A DNA stretch of 64,000 nt from Methylomonas methanica (GTDB lineage: Bacteria > Pseudomonadota > Gammaproteobacteria > Methylococcales > Methylomonadaceae), in assembly GCA_001644045.1 (NCBI GenBank), contig LUUF01000084.1, positions 1-64,000 on the forward strand, in the 5' to 3' direction. The notes beneath the pieces were generated by a model. It was not told where the DNA came from, searched no databases, and was given only the letters and a program-made list of their open reading frames with translations. Positions within the stretch are counted from its first letter, which is position 1, and each line of letters starts with the position of its first letter. Positions 18,548 to 27,279 of the stretch are shown in pieces. The translations under genes were made by a program, and so were the position numbers.

Positions 18548-19972
18548 TCATAAGTTGAATACTGGGTTGATTTTTATAGTTATGTTTGGAACGGGAATGG
18601 CTCGATAGAGCGATATTTCTGACACTGCTAACGGCAAGCTAAATCGGCTTGCCGGAAGTAAATGATTTCTGGAAATGGCGCTGCGGAACTGAGCGCCGGA
18701 CGTTAGATAATCTGAAAAATTAGCTTGGCAACAAAGGCCGCTGCGAGCGGATTGCCGGGTAAGGCTTTGATTACGAACGGCGCAATCCTGCCTGAGGCAT
18801 TTGATCGTTTGGGTATGCAGATTGCCGCTATGAAGTTGGGCAAAGATCGATTGAAGATGAGACTCTTCAATTGATGAAATCGGGGTGGTGCGGAAAGTTT
18901 GAAATGCTTGCGGAGCTAAAACGGTGGAAACGGGCGGCGAAGTGAGGCCGACGCCGTTGCTGAGCAGGTGCTTGCCGGGCGTGTGGTTGACATCCCGATA
19001 GTAGTGCTTGAAATCCAATCCAGCGTTGACCAGATGATCCCCATCGAATATCGCCCTGTCCCGGCAAATAGACAGCCCTTGAGCAGGCTCCGTTTTGGCT
19101 AGCAGCCGATGGCTGTGGGGCTTATCGCCGCCATGCGAGACTCCGATTAGTAACTTTAATTGGCCGGAAGACCGGTCCGCTCGGACAATGCCTGGATTGT
19201 CGCGACAACATTCCGAATCCGCAGCGAGTGTTCGCTGCCGGGAGAGCGAGGCGTCATCATCCGCCCCTCCCGCTATCCGCATGGTCATCCAGAACGGCGT
19301 TGTTTGCTGCAACCCTGCGTGGTGAACCAGTTTGGCAACCGGGTTCAATTGATCATCATGGATGGACTCGGCGGATTTAGCCAGTGCCGCGTTGGCAAAC
19401 ATCGCGGTCAACAGGCATGTGACGCAGAACACCACCAACTTGGCGACCAATATCCCCGCGCCATGCAGCAGCAAGGTCGCCAACATGAAACCCAAGGTAT
19501 AAGAAATCAGACTGGCCGACGTGGATATTTCCTGACCGTGCGCATAGCCGTGGAAAAACGCAAAAAACGCCACGATCAACACGTTGACTTTGGCGCTGAA
19601 ACGCACCTTGCGGGTAATCAACACGCTGAATACCGCGCAGGACAATAGAATGATGCCCTCGACGCTGGGCAGCGCGATACCCGCCGCGCCGGCCAATCCG
19701 CCAAGACTCATCACGCCGACGAAGGCCAGCGGCAACATCCAGATAGCCTGCCCGCGTAATTGCGCTGCCCAGATACCCACGGCCAACATCGTGACCAAGT
19801 GGTCCCATCCATTCAAGGGATGGCTAAAGCCGTTGCTCCAGCCGATACTGTCGAAACCGACGATTTGCTTACCTAAAAACGCCAACAACAAGACCAACGG
19901 CAATCCAAAAGACAGCAACTTGCTTAACTTACGTCTGACAGCGGATTGTTTGTTGAGGAGGTTGGCTGGCAT
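18548..19972 (-). CDS. HupE/UreJ family membrane protein with anomalous C-terminal extension
   Basis: The frame encodes 474 residues, but only the first about 200 match HupE/UreJ: GFSHPLNGWDHLVTMLAVG and the conserved FFAFFHGYAHG helix. Family members are usually near 190-210 residues. The remaining 270 have no membrane helices, are rich in S, R, L and C, and look unlike the neighbours in composition, so they may be read-through of non-coding sequence after loss of a stop or a frameshift. Alternatively they are a new periplasmic domain. It precedes the TonB receptor by 66 bp. Confidence 0.6.
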   Translation of the reverse strand: MPANLLNKQSAVRRKLSKLLSFGLPLVLLLAFLGKQIVGFDSIGWSNGFSHPLNGWDHLVTMLAVGIWAAQLRGQAIWMLPLAFVGVMSLGGLAGAAGIALPSVEGIILLSCAVFSVLITRKVRFSAKVNVLIVAFFAFFHGYAHGQEISTSASLISYTLGFMLATLLLHGAGILVAKLVVFCVTCLLTAMFANAALAKSAESIHDDQLNPVAKLVHHAGLQQTTPFWMTMRIAGGADDDASLSRQRTLAADSECCRDNPGIVRADRSSGQLKLLIGVSHGGDKPHSHRLLAKTEPAQGLSICRDRAIFDGDHLVNAGLDFKHYYRDVNHTPGKHLLSNGVGLTSPPVSTVLAPQAFQTFRTTPISSIEESHLQSIFAQLHSGNLHTQTIKCLRQDCAVRNQSLTRQSARSGLCCQANFSDYLTSGAQFRSAISRNHLLPASRFSLPLAVSEISLYRAIPVPNITIKINPVFNL

Positions 19973-20179
19973 GGTGCGGTGATGGATTAGGTATTCAGTC
20001 TTTTAAATGTCGGTCAGAATAAATAGCGAATATATTTTACAGAATTATGATACTGGTTTTTATGTGATGAACCTAAAACTTTCTTGCAAGGTCGCCGGCA
20101 GACATAGCTGTTAAACGTGAGCGCGCAAACCGCTTACGTCGAAGCCACTTTTCGCGCGACCTCCGCTGAAGCCTAAAGC

Positions 20180-21184
20180 CTACTTATACCGTTTCGCCAT
20201 TTCGCTTAATGCCACGGCTTTAATTTTACCGGCATGCCCGGCGGAACCGAATGCTTCGTAACGCGCCTGGCAAAGCGTCTGCATGGCGTCCCTGGCGGCC
20301 TGGTAAATCTTGCGCGCGTCCAACTCCGCGGCATTTTCCGGCTTGGCGATAAAGCGGCGAATCGCGCCGGTGGAAGCCATGCGCAAGTCGGTATCGATAT
20401 TGACCTTGCGCACCCCGTATTTAATTCCTTCCACAATTTCCGCGACCGGCACACCATAGGTTTCCGCAATATCGCCACCGTATTCGTTGATGACTTGCAG
20501 CCAGTCTTGCGGCACCGAACTGGAGCCATGCATCACAAAATGCATATTCGGCAGACGCTGTTGCAAGGTTTTTAAGCGGCTGATCACCAACACTTCACCC
20601 GTGGGCGGTTTGCTGAATTTATACGCGCCATGACTGGTGCCTATGGCCACCGCCAACGCATCGATTTGAGTTTGTTCGACAAAGGCCACCGCCTCGTCCG
20701 GATCGGTCAACAACTGACTATGATCGTCCTGATTTTCCAGTGAGCCCAGACAGCCGATTTCGCCTTCCACCGACACGCCACAGGCATGCGCCATGTTCAC
20801 AACGCGGCGGGTCACCTCGACGTTGTAGTCAAACAAAGCCGGGGTTTTCATGTCCTCCAGCAAAGAGCCATCCATCATCACCGAACTAAAGCCGGATTGA
20901 ATGGCCTGGGCGCAGATGTCGGGCGATGGCGCATGATCTCTGTGCATCACCACCGGAATATGCGGATATTGTTCGACAGCGGCTAATATCAAATGCCGCA
21001 GAAACACCTCGCCGGCATAGCGGTTCGCGCCAGCCGAGCCTTGCATGATCACCGGGCTATCACAGGCATCGGCCGCCTGCATGATGGCCTGCACTTGCTC
21101 CATGTTGCTGATATTGAAAGCCGGCACGGCAAAACCGTGTTCCGCCGCATAATCCAAAAGTTGTCGCAATGATATTAAAGCCAT
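20180..21184 (-). CDS. fba: Fructose-bisphosphate aldolase, class II
   Basis: A 334-residue zinc aldolase interconverting fructose-1,6-bisphosphate with DHAP and G3P. Visible features are [11 protein letters not shown] (zinc ligand H), [19 protein letters not shown], the [10 protein letters not shown] phosphate/zinc loop, and [13 protein letters not shown]. It resembles the Calvin-cycle/RuMP-associated subtype. In a methanotroph it would act in the ribulose monophosphate and glycolytic route. The start has AAGGAGA. It stands alone between the metal cluster and the two-component operon. Confidence 0.94.
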   Translation of the reverse strand: MALISLRQLLDYAAEHGFAVPAFNISNMEQVQAIMQAADACDSPVIMQGSAGANRYAGEVFLRHLILAAVEQYPHIPVVMHRDHAPSPDICAQAIQSGFSSVMMDGSLLEDMKTPALFDYNVEVTRRVVNMAHACGVSVEGEIGCLGSLENQDDHSQLLTDPDEAVAFVEQTQIDALAVAIGTSHGAYKFSKPPTGEVLVISRLKTLQQRLPNMHFVMHGSSSVPQDWLQVINEYGGDIAETYGVPVAEIVEGIKYGVRKVNIDTDLRMASTGAIRRFIAKPENAAELDARKIYQAARDAMQTLCQARYEAFGSAGHAGKIKAVALSEMAKRYK

Positions 21185-21270
21185 GATCGGCTCTCCTTAG
21201 CTTGGTTTTATTAGATTCTATCTAGCGTCCGGCAGTCTCTATCACCACTCCGGACACAAAGGTTATTGAT

Positions 21271-22695
21271 TCAGAAGTTTTCCGCGTCGCGGCGAATAAG
21301 GCGCTTGTTTAAAGCTTGCCGGCTAATACCTAGCAAACCGGCGGCGACGCCCTGATTGCCTTGCGCACGCTGTAAGGCTTCGGCAATCAGCGACTCTTCG
21401 GCTTCCTTCAAAGTCGGCAAACACTCCGGAAAGTTGCCGGACAAAGCGGTCATTCCGTCCATTACATCGCCATCCGCATTTATGGGCGCTTGGTCGGCAA
21501 TGGCCTCCTTGAAGCTCTGCAAGGACAGCACCGCGCCCTGACTGCGGGCCACCGCATCGAACGCCATGCCTTCCAGCTCGCGGATATTGCCGGGGAACGC
21601 ATAGTTATGCAACCACTGAAACAGCGCCGGCGGCACGCTGGGCGCGGGCTTTCCCAGGCTATCGGCGGCCTTTTCCACGAAATGCAGCGTCAGTTGCGGC
21701 AAGTCTTCGCGGCGTTCGCGTAGCGGCGGCAGCTGAATATGATGGGTCCGCAAGCGAAAATATAAATCCTTGCGAAAGGTGCCGAGTTCGACCTGGCGTC
21801 TGACATCGCAATGGGTGGCGACGACGATCCGCGCCCGGCTTTGCCGAGGCCGGTCCGCGCCTATCGGGTAAAACGAGCCGTCCTGCAATAAGCGCAACAG
21901 TTTGACTTGCGAAGCGATACTGAGGTCGCCGATTTCATCCAGAAACAACGTGCCCTCGCCGGTACTGGCGAGCAAGCCGTCGCGGGCCCGCTCGGCGCCG
22001 GTGAACGAACCCTTGGCGTGGCCGAACAGCGTATCGGAAAATAAGGTATCGTCCAGGCCGGCGACGTTGACCGCCACCAAGTCGCCCGGCCGTCCGGACG
22101 CACGGTGCAAGGCGCGGGCGATCAACTCTTTGCCGGCCCCGGTTTCGCCGGTAATCAACACCGGCTGCGGGGACGCGGCAATGGCTTCGATGTAGCGAAA
22201 AATCGCAAACATGGCCGGGCTTTGGGTAACGATGTCGGCAAATCCGCCGGGCTCGTGCGGACTGTTGGTTAACAGCCGGTCTTTCAGCGACAAGAACTCC
22301 GCGCGCAGCACCCTGCCCTCCACCGCCCGCCGCACCGCGGCCACCAGACAGCTTTGTTCCACCGGCTTTAGTAAATAATCGCTCGCGCCGCTGCGCATGC
22401 ACAGCACCGCTGTCTGCAAATCGTTGGTGGCGGTCATCATAATCACCGGGATTTCCGGGTACTCTGCCGTTATCTGCTCCAATAACGCCTTGCCGGACAG
22501 ATGCGGCATGGTTAAATCCAGCACTATCACACCGACTGGCCGGTTAGCCAATAACGTCAGCACCGCCCGGCTGTCGTCCAGCGTCAGCACCTGGGCAAAA
22601 CCGGCGCTACGCAATACCAGACTGGCGCTGTGCAACAATTGCGCTTCGTCGTCTACCAACAAGATAGGCAGGTTGCCAAGGTCTTTACATGGCAT
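21271..22695 (-). CDS. Sigma-54-dependent response regulator (NtrC family)
   Basis: A 474-residue activator: receiver domain (residues 10-125; VDDE, phospho-acceptor D in VIVLDLTMP, K in LLKP), AAA+ domain (Walker A GETGAGKE, GSFTGA loop, LFLDEIGDLS Walker B, R-finger region FRKDLYFRL), and a Fis-type HTH (GVAAGLLGISRQALNKRL). GSFTGA replaces the usual GAFTGA contact loop; this variant is tolerated in other activators. It overlaps the kinase gene by 11 bp, so the pair is translationally coupled. A near-consensus sigma-54 promoter lies 3.4 kb away before the PEP-CTERM gene. Confidence 0.93.
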   Translation of the reverse strand: MPCKDLGNLPILLVDDEAQLLHSASLVLRSAGFAQVLTLDDSRAVLTLLANRPVGVIVLDLTMPHLSGKALLEQITAEYPEIPVIMMTATNDLQTAVLCMRSGASDYLLKPVEQSCLVAAVRRAVEGRVLRAEFLSLKDRLLTNSPHEPGGFADIVTQSPAMFAIFRYIEAIAASPQPVLITGETGAGKELIARALHRASGRPGDLVAVNVAGLDDTLFSDTLFGHAKGSFTGAERARDGLLASTGEGTLFLDEIGDLSIASQVKLLRLLQDGSFYPIGADRPRQSRARIVVATHCDVRRQVELGTFRKDLYFRLRTHHIQLPPLRERREDLPQLTLHFVEKAADSLGKPAPSVPPALFQWLHNYAFPGNIRELEGMAFDAVARSQGAVLSLQSFKEAIADQAPINADGDVMDGMTALSGNFPECLPTLKEAEESLIAEALQRAQGNQGVAAGLLGISRQALNKRLIRRDAENF

Positions 22696-24754
22696 GATTA
22701 ACTTCCGTCGCAGGTATCGGATTTAGCGGAAAAATAACGCGGGCGCAGGTACCTTGCCCAGGCTCGGATGAAAAACTCAAGCGGCCCCCCTGGGCGCGCA
22801 GCAATGAGGCGCTGATCGCCAAACCCAGCCCGGTGCCGCCCTTGGCCTGCTTCGTGGTAAAGAACGGGTCGCACAATTGTTCGATATGTTCGGCGGCTAT
22901 GCCGATGCCTTCGTCACGGACTTCCACGCAGACCTGCCGGCCATCGTGCAGCAGTTTGGTGGCAACGCTGACAGACTTTTGCGGCTCGGGAAGTGCTTCC
23001 AAGGCATTGATCAGCAAATTAACCAGCACCTGCTCCACCTGCTGCGGATCGCCGCGCAACAAGGGCAAGGCTTCGGACAACTCGGTTTTGAAATGCAGGG
23101 TTTTCTGGTCTATCAAATGTTTCAATAAGCGCACCGCCCGATCCACCACCTCATTGATGGCAAAAGACACCTGGGCCTCCGCGCCTGGCGGGCGGGCATA
23201 ATTTTTCAGTTCGGCGACGATGCGTTCGATACGTTTGGCACCATCCTTCACATCACGGATCAGCACCGCCGCGCTACTCCGCATTTCGGTGTAAGGCAAA
23301 CCGCCCAGCGAGAATTCACCGCTCGCTTGATAGCGATCTTCCAGAATCTCCAACGCATCGCTCCAAATATCGGCAAGTAAGCCGGAATTAAACAAAATCA
23401 GTTGATTGGGGTTATTGATTTCATGGGCGACGCCGGATACCAAGGTACCCAAGGCCGTCATCTTGTTGGCCTGTATCAGTTGCAGTTCTTGCTGCCGGGC
23501 TACTTCTTCCAGATGTTTGCGGGCGCTGATGTCGCGGATGATGGCGGTCAGATAGCGCTCGGTCCCGCGCGTCCAGCTGGATAGCGACAATTCGACCGGA
23601 AACGCGCTCCTGTCCTGGCTTAAAGCTATCGAATCCAGCGTCGGACCATTAAGTCGATTTATCGCCCCCTCGTCCCTGATTTGTTCGAAAAAGTCTGGCG
23701 ACGGGTTTGCCAGCAATTGCTGAAATGGCTGCCCTAGCATCCGGTTTGCGGTAAACCCGAACATCAATTGCGCACCCTGGTTCCAGGACACGATCTTGCC
23801 TTGTAAGTCCGTGGAAATAATCGCTTCGTGCGCCGAGTCGGTGATGGCGCGCAGCCGGGCTTCGCTTTCCCGCAACCAAGATTCGGCCTGCAGGCGTTCG
23901 CCGGTTTCTTGCTGCAAATTGGCGTGCGCCCGGCGCAACGCCAGCGTGCTGGCCCTGAGCAGCACGAACTGATACAGCAAATACGCCAGCAAAACCAAGG
24001 CCACCAGATACAAGGACAGACGATAGGCTTCGGCTTGTTGTTCCACGCTGTCGCTGTACTGACGCAAGGCTTGTTGCAAATCATCGACCCGGCTGACGAT
24101 GGGCTGAGCGATGATCTGCCGCAATAGCGTATCCACTTTGGGCGATACGTCGATGATCAGCCGGCCATGGGCGATCAGGACGCGATAGTCGTCAGGTAAT
24201 GGAAGTCCGGCCAAGCGATCAAGCTCCTGCCGGATTTCCGCAGCCAATTCCGGCCTCGGGCTGTCCATGAAACTGAACATCAAGCGCCATAAATTGCCCA
24301 GCTTGGCGGTATCGCCGGGCCTTGCCGCAGTGCGCAAGGTTTTGCCGATTTCGTCGAAGGACATCACCGAATTGCGCAGCAGCGCATTGTCCGACTTTAG
24401 ATACTCTATTTGTACCAAGCCATCCTGGACAGTCGCGGTGAGCTGGTCCGCCAATTTACCCATCAGTTTTTCGGCGTCGGCATTTGCCGGTTGCAAATCG
24501 GTTTGCAAACTCTGCGATAAACGCAGTAGCTCCTGGCCGGCTTTGGTTAGCGCATCGTAGTTAGCTAGCAAACCGGCACGAGCCAGCAAAATATCGCGCA
24601 TCAATTCCGCATCGCGTAATTCGATGATACGCAGCGTGCTTTGCAGGCGGTTACGCCGCTCCAACTCCGGACTGGCGCTTTGTATCCATAAATAGGTTAA
24701 GGCCAGTAATAGACCGGCGACGATCAGCCTGGGCTGCCAGGAAATAACGGTCAT
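22685..24754 (-). CDS. Membrane histidine kinase with DAHL-like sensor and PAS domain
   Basis: A 689-residue kinase. TM1 lies at about residues 9-25 and TM2 at 247-268, enclosing a helical periplasmic sensor of the DAHL type (RDAELMRDILLARAGLLANYDAL). Then come a coiled coil, a PAS domain (about 300-415), HisKA (LVSGVAHEINNPNQLI, with the phospho-accepting H), and HATPase (NLLINALEALPE, DEGIGI, GGTGLGLAIS). It shares 4 bp with the upstream peroxidase gene (ATGA) and 11 bp with its partner regulator. The periplasmic signal is unknown but may relate to the co-encoded haem protein. Confidence 0.9.
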   Translation of the reverse strand: MTVISWQPRLIVAGLLLALTYLWIQSASPELERRNRLQSTLRIIELRDAELMRDILLARAGLLANYDALTKAGQELLRLSQSLQTDLQPANADAEKLMGKLADQLTATVQDGLVQIEYLKSDNALLRNSVMSFDEIGKTLRTAARPGDTAKLGNLWRLMFSFMDSPRPELAAEIRQELDRLAGLPLPDDYRVLIAHGRLIIDVSPKVDTLLRQIIAQPIVSRVDDLQQALRQYSDSVEQQAEAYRLSLYLVALVLLAYLLYQFVLLRASTLALRRAHANLQQETGERLQAESWLRESEARLRAITDSAHEAIISTDLQGKIVSWNQGAQLMFGFTANRMLGQPFQQLLANPSPDFFEQIRDEGAINRLNGPTLDSIALSQDRSAFPVELSLSSWTRGTERYLTAIIRDISARKHLEEVARQQELQLIQANKMTALGTLVSGVAHEINNPNQLILFNSGLLADIWSDALEILEDRYQASGEFSLGGLPYTEMRSSAAVLIRDVKDGAKRIERIVAELKNYARPPGAEAQVSFAINEVVDRAVRLLKHLIDQKTLHFKTELSEALPLLRGDPQQVEQVLVNLLINALEALPEPQKSVSVATKLLHDGRQVCVEVRDEGIGIAAEHIEQLCDPFFTTKQAKGGTGLGLAISASLLRAQGGRLSFSSEPGQGTCARVIFPLNPIPATEVNHAM

Positions 24755-25773
24755 GGATTGGTTTTTTTGTTGACGGCCAAGGCCCTGCCGGCATACTCCC
24801 CGGTCAAGGTATTTAAAAATTTAACGATAGCATCGCGCTGTTTTGTCGCCAGCCGCTTGCCCAATTGATGCTCGGCCATTGTGTCCACCGCCGCTTCCAG
24901 ATTGGCGGCGCGGCCGTCATGAAAATAAGGTGCGGTGACGGCGACATTACGCAAACTCGGCACCCGAAACACGCCTCGGTCTCTGTCGTTGCCGGTCACG
25001 TTATAACGCCCCTCGTCCACCGGGTCCTGCTCGCCTTTCGGAGTGCCGAATATGCCGAACTTCTGAAACAGATTGCCGCCCAAATTGACGCCCTGATGGC
25101 AGGCCACGCAACCCAGAGCATTGAACAGGCGATAGCCTTGCTGTTCCTCGGCGTCAAGCGCAGCAGTGTCGCCGCGCAGAAAACGGTCGAAGCGCGCATT
25201 GGGCGTGACCAAACTGCGCTCGAAATTGCTCAAGGCATCGACCACGTTGGCTTTCGTCAATCCATCCGGATAGATCCGACTAAACGCATCGACATAGTCA
25301 GGCACCGCACGCAGACGCTCGATCAACTCCGGCCATTTGGCGTTCATGATGTTGGGATTGAGCATGACTTTTTCGGTATGTGCTTCCAGCGTGGTCACGA
25401 CCCCGTCCCAATTGAAAAAGTAGTTGAAGGACACATTGAACAAGCTGGGGGTATTGCGCAGCAGCGAAACGCCGTCCGCCGATTCGGCGCGAACCTTGCC
25501 GTCCATGCCGCCACTGTCTAGCGGATGACAACTGGCGCAAGAGCGCTGGCCCTGATCGGAAAGTTGGGGATCGTGAAATAAGCGCTGTCCCAACACCACG
25601 CGCGGGGCATTTAAGTCCACCTTGAGCGGCAACGATGCCAGCGGTTCCGGCGTTTGAGCCTGCACTGCAACAGACAGGGCCAGGCCTATACACTCCGCTA
25701 AAAAAAGCCGCGGATTTCTTTTCTGCGTCATGTTTGCTTGTGTCGAAGCGTGGTTTACGAATCCGGTCTTCAT
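24751..25773 (-). CDS. Dihaem cytochrome c peroxidase / MauG family protein
   Basis: A 340-residue periplasmic protein with two c-haem sites, CASCH (79-83) and CVACH (222-226), and the family context RLFHDPQLS, NTPSLFNV, FRVPSLRNVAVTAPYFHDGR. It resembles bacterial dihaem peroxidases and MauG, which reduce H2O2 or oxidise protein residues. The frame is open up to 26085, but ATG 25773 has AGAGGA upstream and leads into a signal peptide, so it is the start. It is first in a three-gene overlapping operon with a kinase and a sigma-54 regulator, suggesting a redox-sensing unit. Confidence 0.9.
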   Translation of the reverse strand: MKTGFVNHASTQANMTQKRNPRLFLAECIGLALSVAVQAQTPEPLASLPLKVDLNAPRVVLGQRLFHDPQLSDQGQRSCASCHPLDSGGMDGKVRAESADGVSLLRNTPSLFNVSFNYFFNWDGVVTTLEAHTEKVMLNPNIMNAKWPELIERLRAVPDYVDAFSRIYPDGLTKANVVDALSNFERSLVTPNARFDRFLRGDTAALDAEEQQGYRLFNALGCVACHQGVNLGGNLFQKFGIFGTPKGEQDPVDEGRYNVTGNDRDRGVFRVPSLRNVAVTAPYFHDGRAANLEAAVDTMAEHQLGKRLATKQRDAIVKFLNTLTGEYAGRALAVNKKTNP

Positions 25774-26050
25774 TCTATCCTCTGAAATAGTGGTAAGCCT
25801 AAATTTCGCGCCGGATCCACGAGTTTCTGCACGGCCATAACAACATTTAAATAAAGACAGGATAATTGTTTCAATCCATGCCTGCGTTTGGAAAAACGCA
25901 GATCGCTGGCTTATCCCGTCAAACCCGCCGCAACGTCCCTGAGACAAAAGTTGCTGGATGTGTGGCTCTGACAAACGCCTTCTGTCGCCTTCAGCCTGGC
26001 ATCGCACCGACTTCATGCATTTCTTTCTGCAACTTTCGTCGCAGCCATAC

Positions 26051-26090
26051 GTCATGACAAACATGTTAAAAACAGAGCTAATCATATGAT
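26051..26090. promoter_or_regulatory. Cluster of three perfect palindromes (candidate activator sites)
   Basis: GTCATGAC (26051-26058), AACATGTT (26060-26067) and ATCATATGAT (26081-26090) are perfect palindromes within 40 bases. They lie 30-70 bp before the -24 element of the PEP-CTERM promoter, the usual zone for enhancer sites of NtrC-type activators. They may also act on the divergent peroxidase operon. Binding is inferred, not shown. The rest of the 25774-26214 gap has no gene. Confidence 0.4.
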
Positions 26091-26119
26091 TTTTAATATG
26101 AATCCACAGAACGCACCTT

Positions 26120-26135
26120 TGGCACGGTACTCGCT
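26120..26135 (+). promoter_or_regulatory. Sigma-54 (-24/-12) promoter
   Basis: TGGCACGGTACTCGCT matches TGGCACG-N4-TTGCT at every informative base except one (C for T before the -12 GC). The GG and GC doublets have the required ten-base spacing. The predicted start is near 26146, leaving a leader of about 70 bases to the PEP-CTERM ATG. Confidence 0.85.
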
Positions 26136-26214
26136 TTGTTAGAGGCAGAAGCTGCCAGCAGTTTCTTTATCCGAGACGAGTTCTCAGCACTTAAATCATT
26201 TTAGGAGTATCCCC

Positions 26215-27057
26215 ATGCAAACCAAATTTATCTCTATCCTGGCGATTTCGACACTGTTCGCCGCGAATGCCCATGCCGACGCCTTTTCATTCAGTACCGG
26301 CGATCCGGACTTCAGAATCGCCACCGGTTCGCGTCCCGGCAGCACTGGCAAAATCGAAATAGAATCGGCGGACGATTTCGTGCTAACGCAAAATACCCAG
26401 TTAAACCATGCCACCTTCACCGGCTTATTGGCCGGTGCCACACTGAGCGACATCGCCAATGTCAATGTGGAAATCTACCGGGTATTCGGTAAGGATTCGG
26501 TCAATCCACCATCCGGCCGCGTTCCTACTCGTGTCAACTCGCCTTCCGACATCGCCTTCGAATCCCGCGAATCGGCCAATAACTCGCTGAGCTACAGCGT
26601 CACCTTGCTGAGTGCCAACGCCACGGCCGCCAATTCGGTACTGAACGGCATACACCCGATTCCAAATCAAACCACCGGCGGCGAAGGCGCGGTTTCCGGG
26701 CAGGAAGTAAAATTTGATGTGGACTTTAGCAACGCGATTTCGCTGGCGGCCGACCATTACTTTTTCATCCCACAGGTAGAATTGAACAACGGCAATTTCC
26801 TCTGGTTGTCGGCCGCCAAACCGATTGTCGGCGGCAGCGGCCCGTTTACCCCTGACCTGCAATCCTGGATACGCGACGAAAATCTGGACCCCGACTGGCT
26901 GAGAATCGGTACCGACATCGTCGGCGGCACCGCCTTCAACCAAGCTTTTTCGGTATCCGGCGTTTCCGCCGTGCCGTTGCCTGCCGCCACTTGGCTGTTC
27001 CTCAGCGGCATGCTGGGCGTAATGGGTTTGGGTAAACGCAGAAAAGCCGCAGCATAA
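26215..27057 (+). CDS. PEP-CTERM exosortase-sorted surface protein
   Basis: A 280-residue exported protein: signal peptide ending ANAHA, a beta-rich body without recognised catalytic motifs, and a C-terminal PEP-CTERM anchor made of VPLPAATWLFLSG, a hydrophobic helix (MLGVMGLG) and a basic tail (KRRKAAA). Such proteins are cleaved by exosortase and linked to exopolysaccharide; no exosortase is in the window, so it must be elsewhere. The start has AGGAG. Sigma-54 control fits the known PrsK/PrsR-RpoN control of PEP-CTERM proteins in floc-forming bacteria. Confidence 0.88.
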   Translation: MQTKFISILAISTLFAANAHADAFSFSTGDPDFRIATGSRPGSTGKIEIESADDFVLTQNTQLNHATFTGLLAGATLSDIANVNVEIYRVFGKDSVNPPSGRVPTRVNSPSDIAFESRESANNSLSYSVTLLSANATAANSVLNGIHPIPNQTTGGEGAVSGQEVKFDVDFSNAISLAADHYFFIPQVELNNGNFLWLSAAKPIVGGSGPFTPDLQSWIRDENLDPDWLRIGTDIVGGTAFNQAFSVSGVSAVPLPAATWLFLSGMLGVMGLGKRRKAAA

Positions 27058-27081
27058 ATCATCTTCCAGCGCTTCCTACCT

Positions 27082-27124
27082 GCCATGTCGTTGGCGATCA
27101 TCGCGTTGGCGGCATGGCTTTTTT
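27082..27124 (+). terminator. Rho-independent terminator of the PEP-CTERM gene
   Basis: GCCATGTCG (27082-27090) pairs with CGGCATGGC (27110-27118), including one wobble pair, and six T residues follow at 27119-27124. It lies 25 bp after the stop, so the PEP-CTERM gene is a single-gene unit. Confidence 0.85.
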
Positions 27125-27231
27125 CTGAATAACAAGCTGCTGCCGCTTAAAGGATTGAGTTCGAATGAAGAATGATAAATTAAAGTTCGGTTATGTTTTC
27201 AAAGAGGTTTATTTGTTTACCTAGACGAAAA

Positions 27232-27252
27232 AAGCCGGCACTGGGCCGGCTT
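27232..27252 (-). terminator. Rho-independent terminator of the double-glycine peptide gene
   Basis: AAGCCGGC (27232-27239) and GCCGGCTT (27245-27252) form an 8-bp stem with a five-base loop. On the minus strand it is followed by a U-run. It lies just past the stop codon of the 70-residue peptide, showing that gene is a discrete transcript end. Confidence 0.85.
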
Positions 27253-27279
27253 CTGTTTTCCGTTCAGAGCATCTTACTT

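Noticed and set aside
18482-18900. Cobalamin riboswitch upstream of the TonB receptor
   Set aside because: I looked for the B12 box and conserved core on the minus strand and did not find them.
25774-26085. N-terminal extension of the MauG-like protein to an upstream ATG
   Set aside because: The added 104 residues have no protein-like pattern, and the ATG at 25773 has a ribosome site and leads into a signal peptide.
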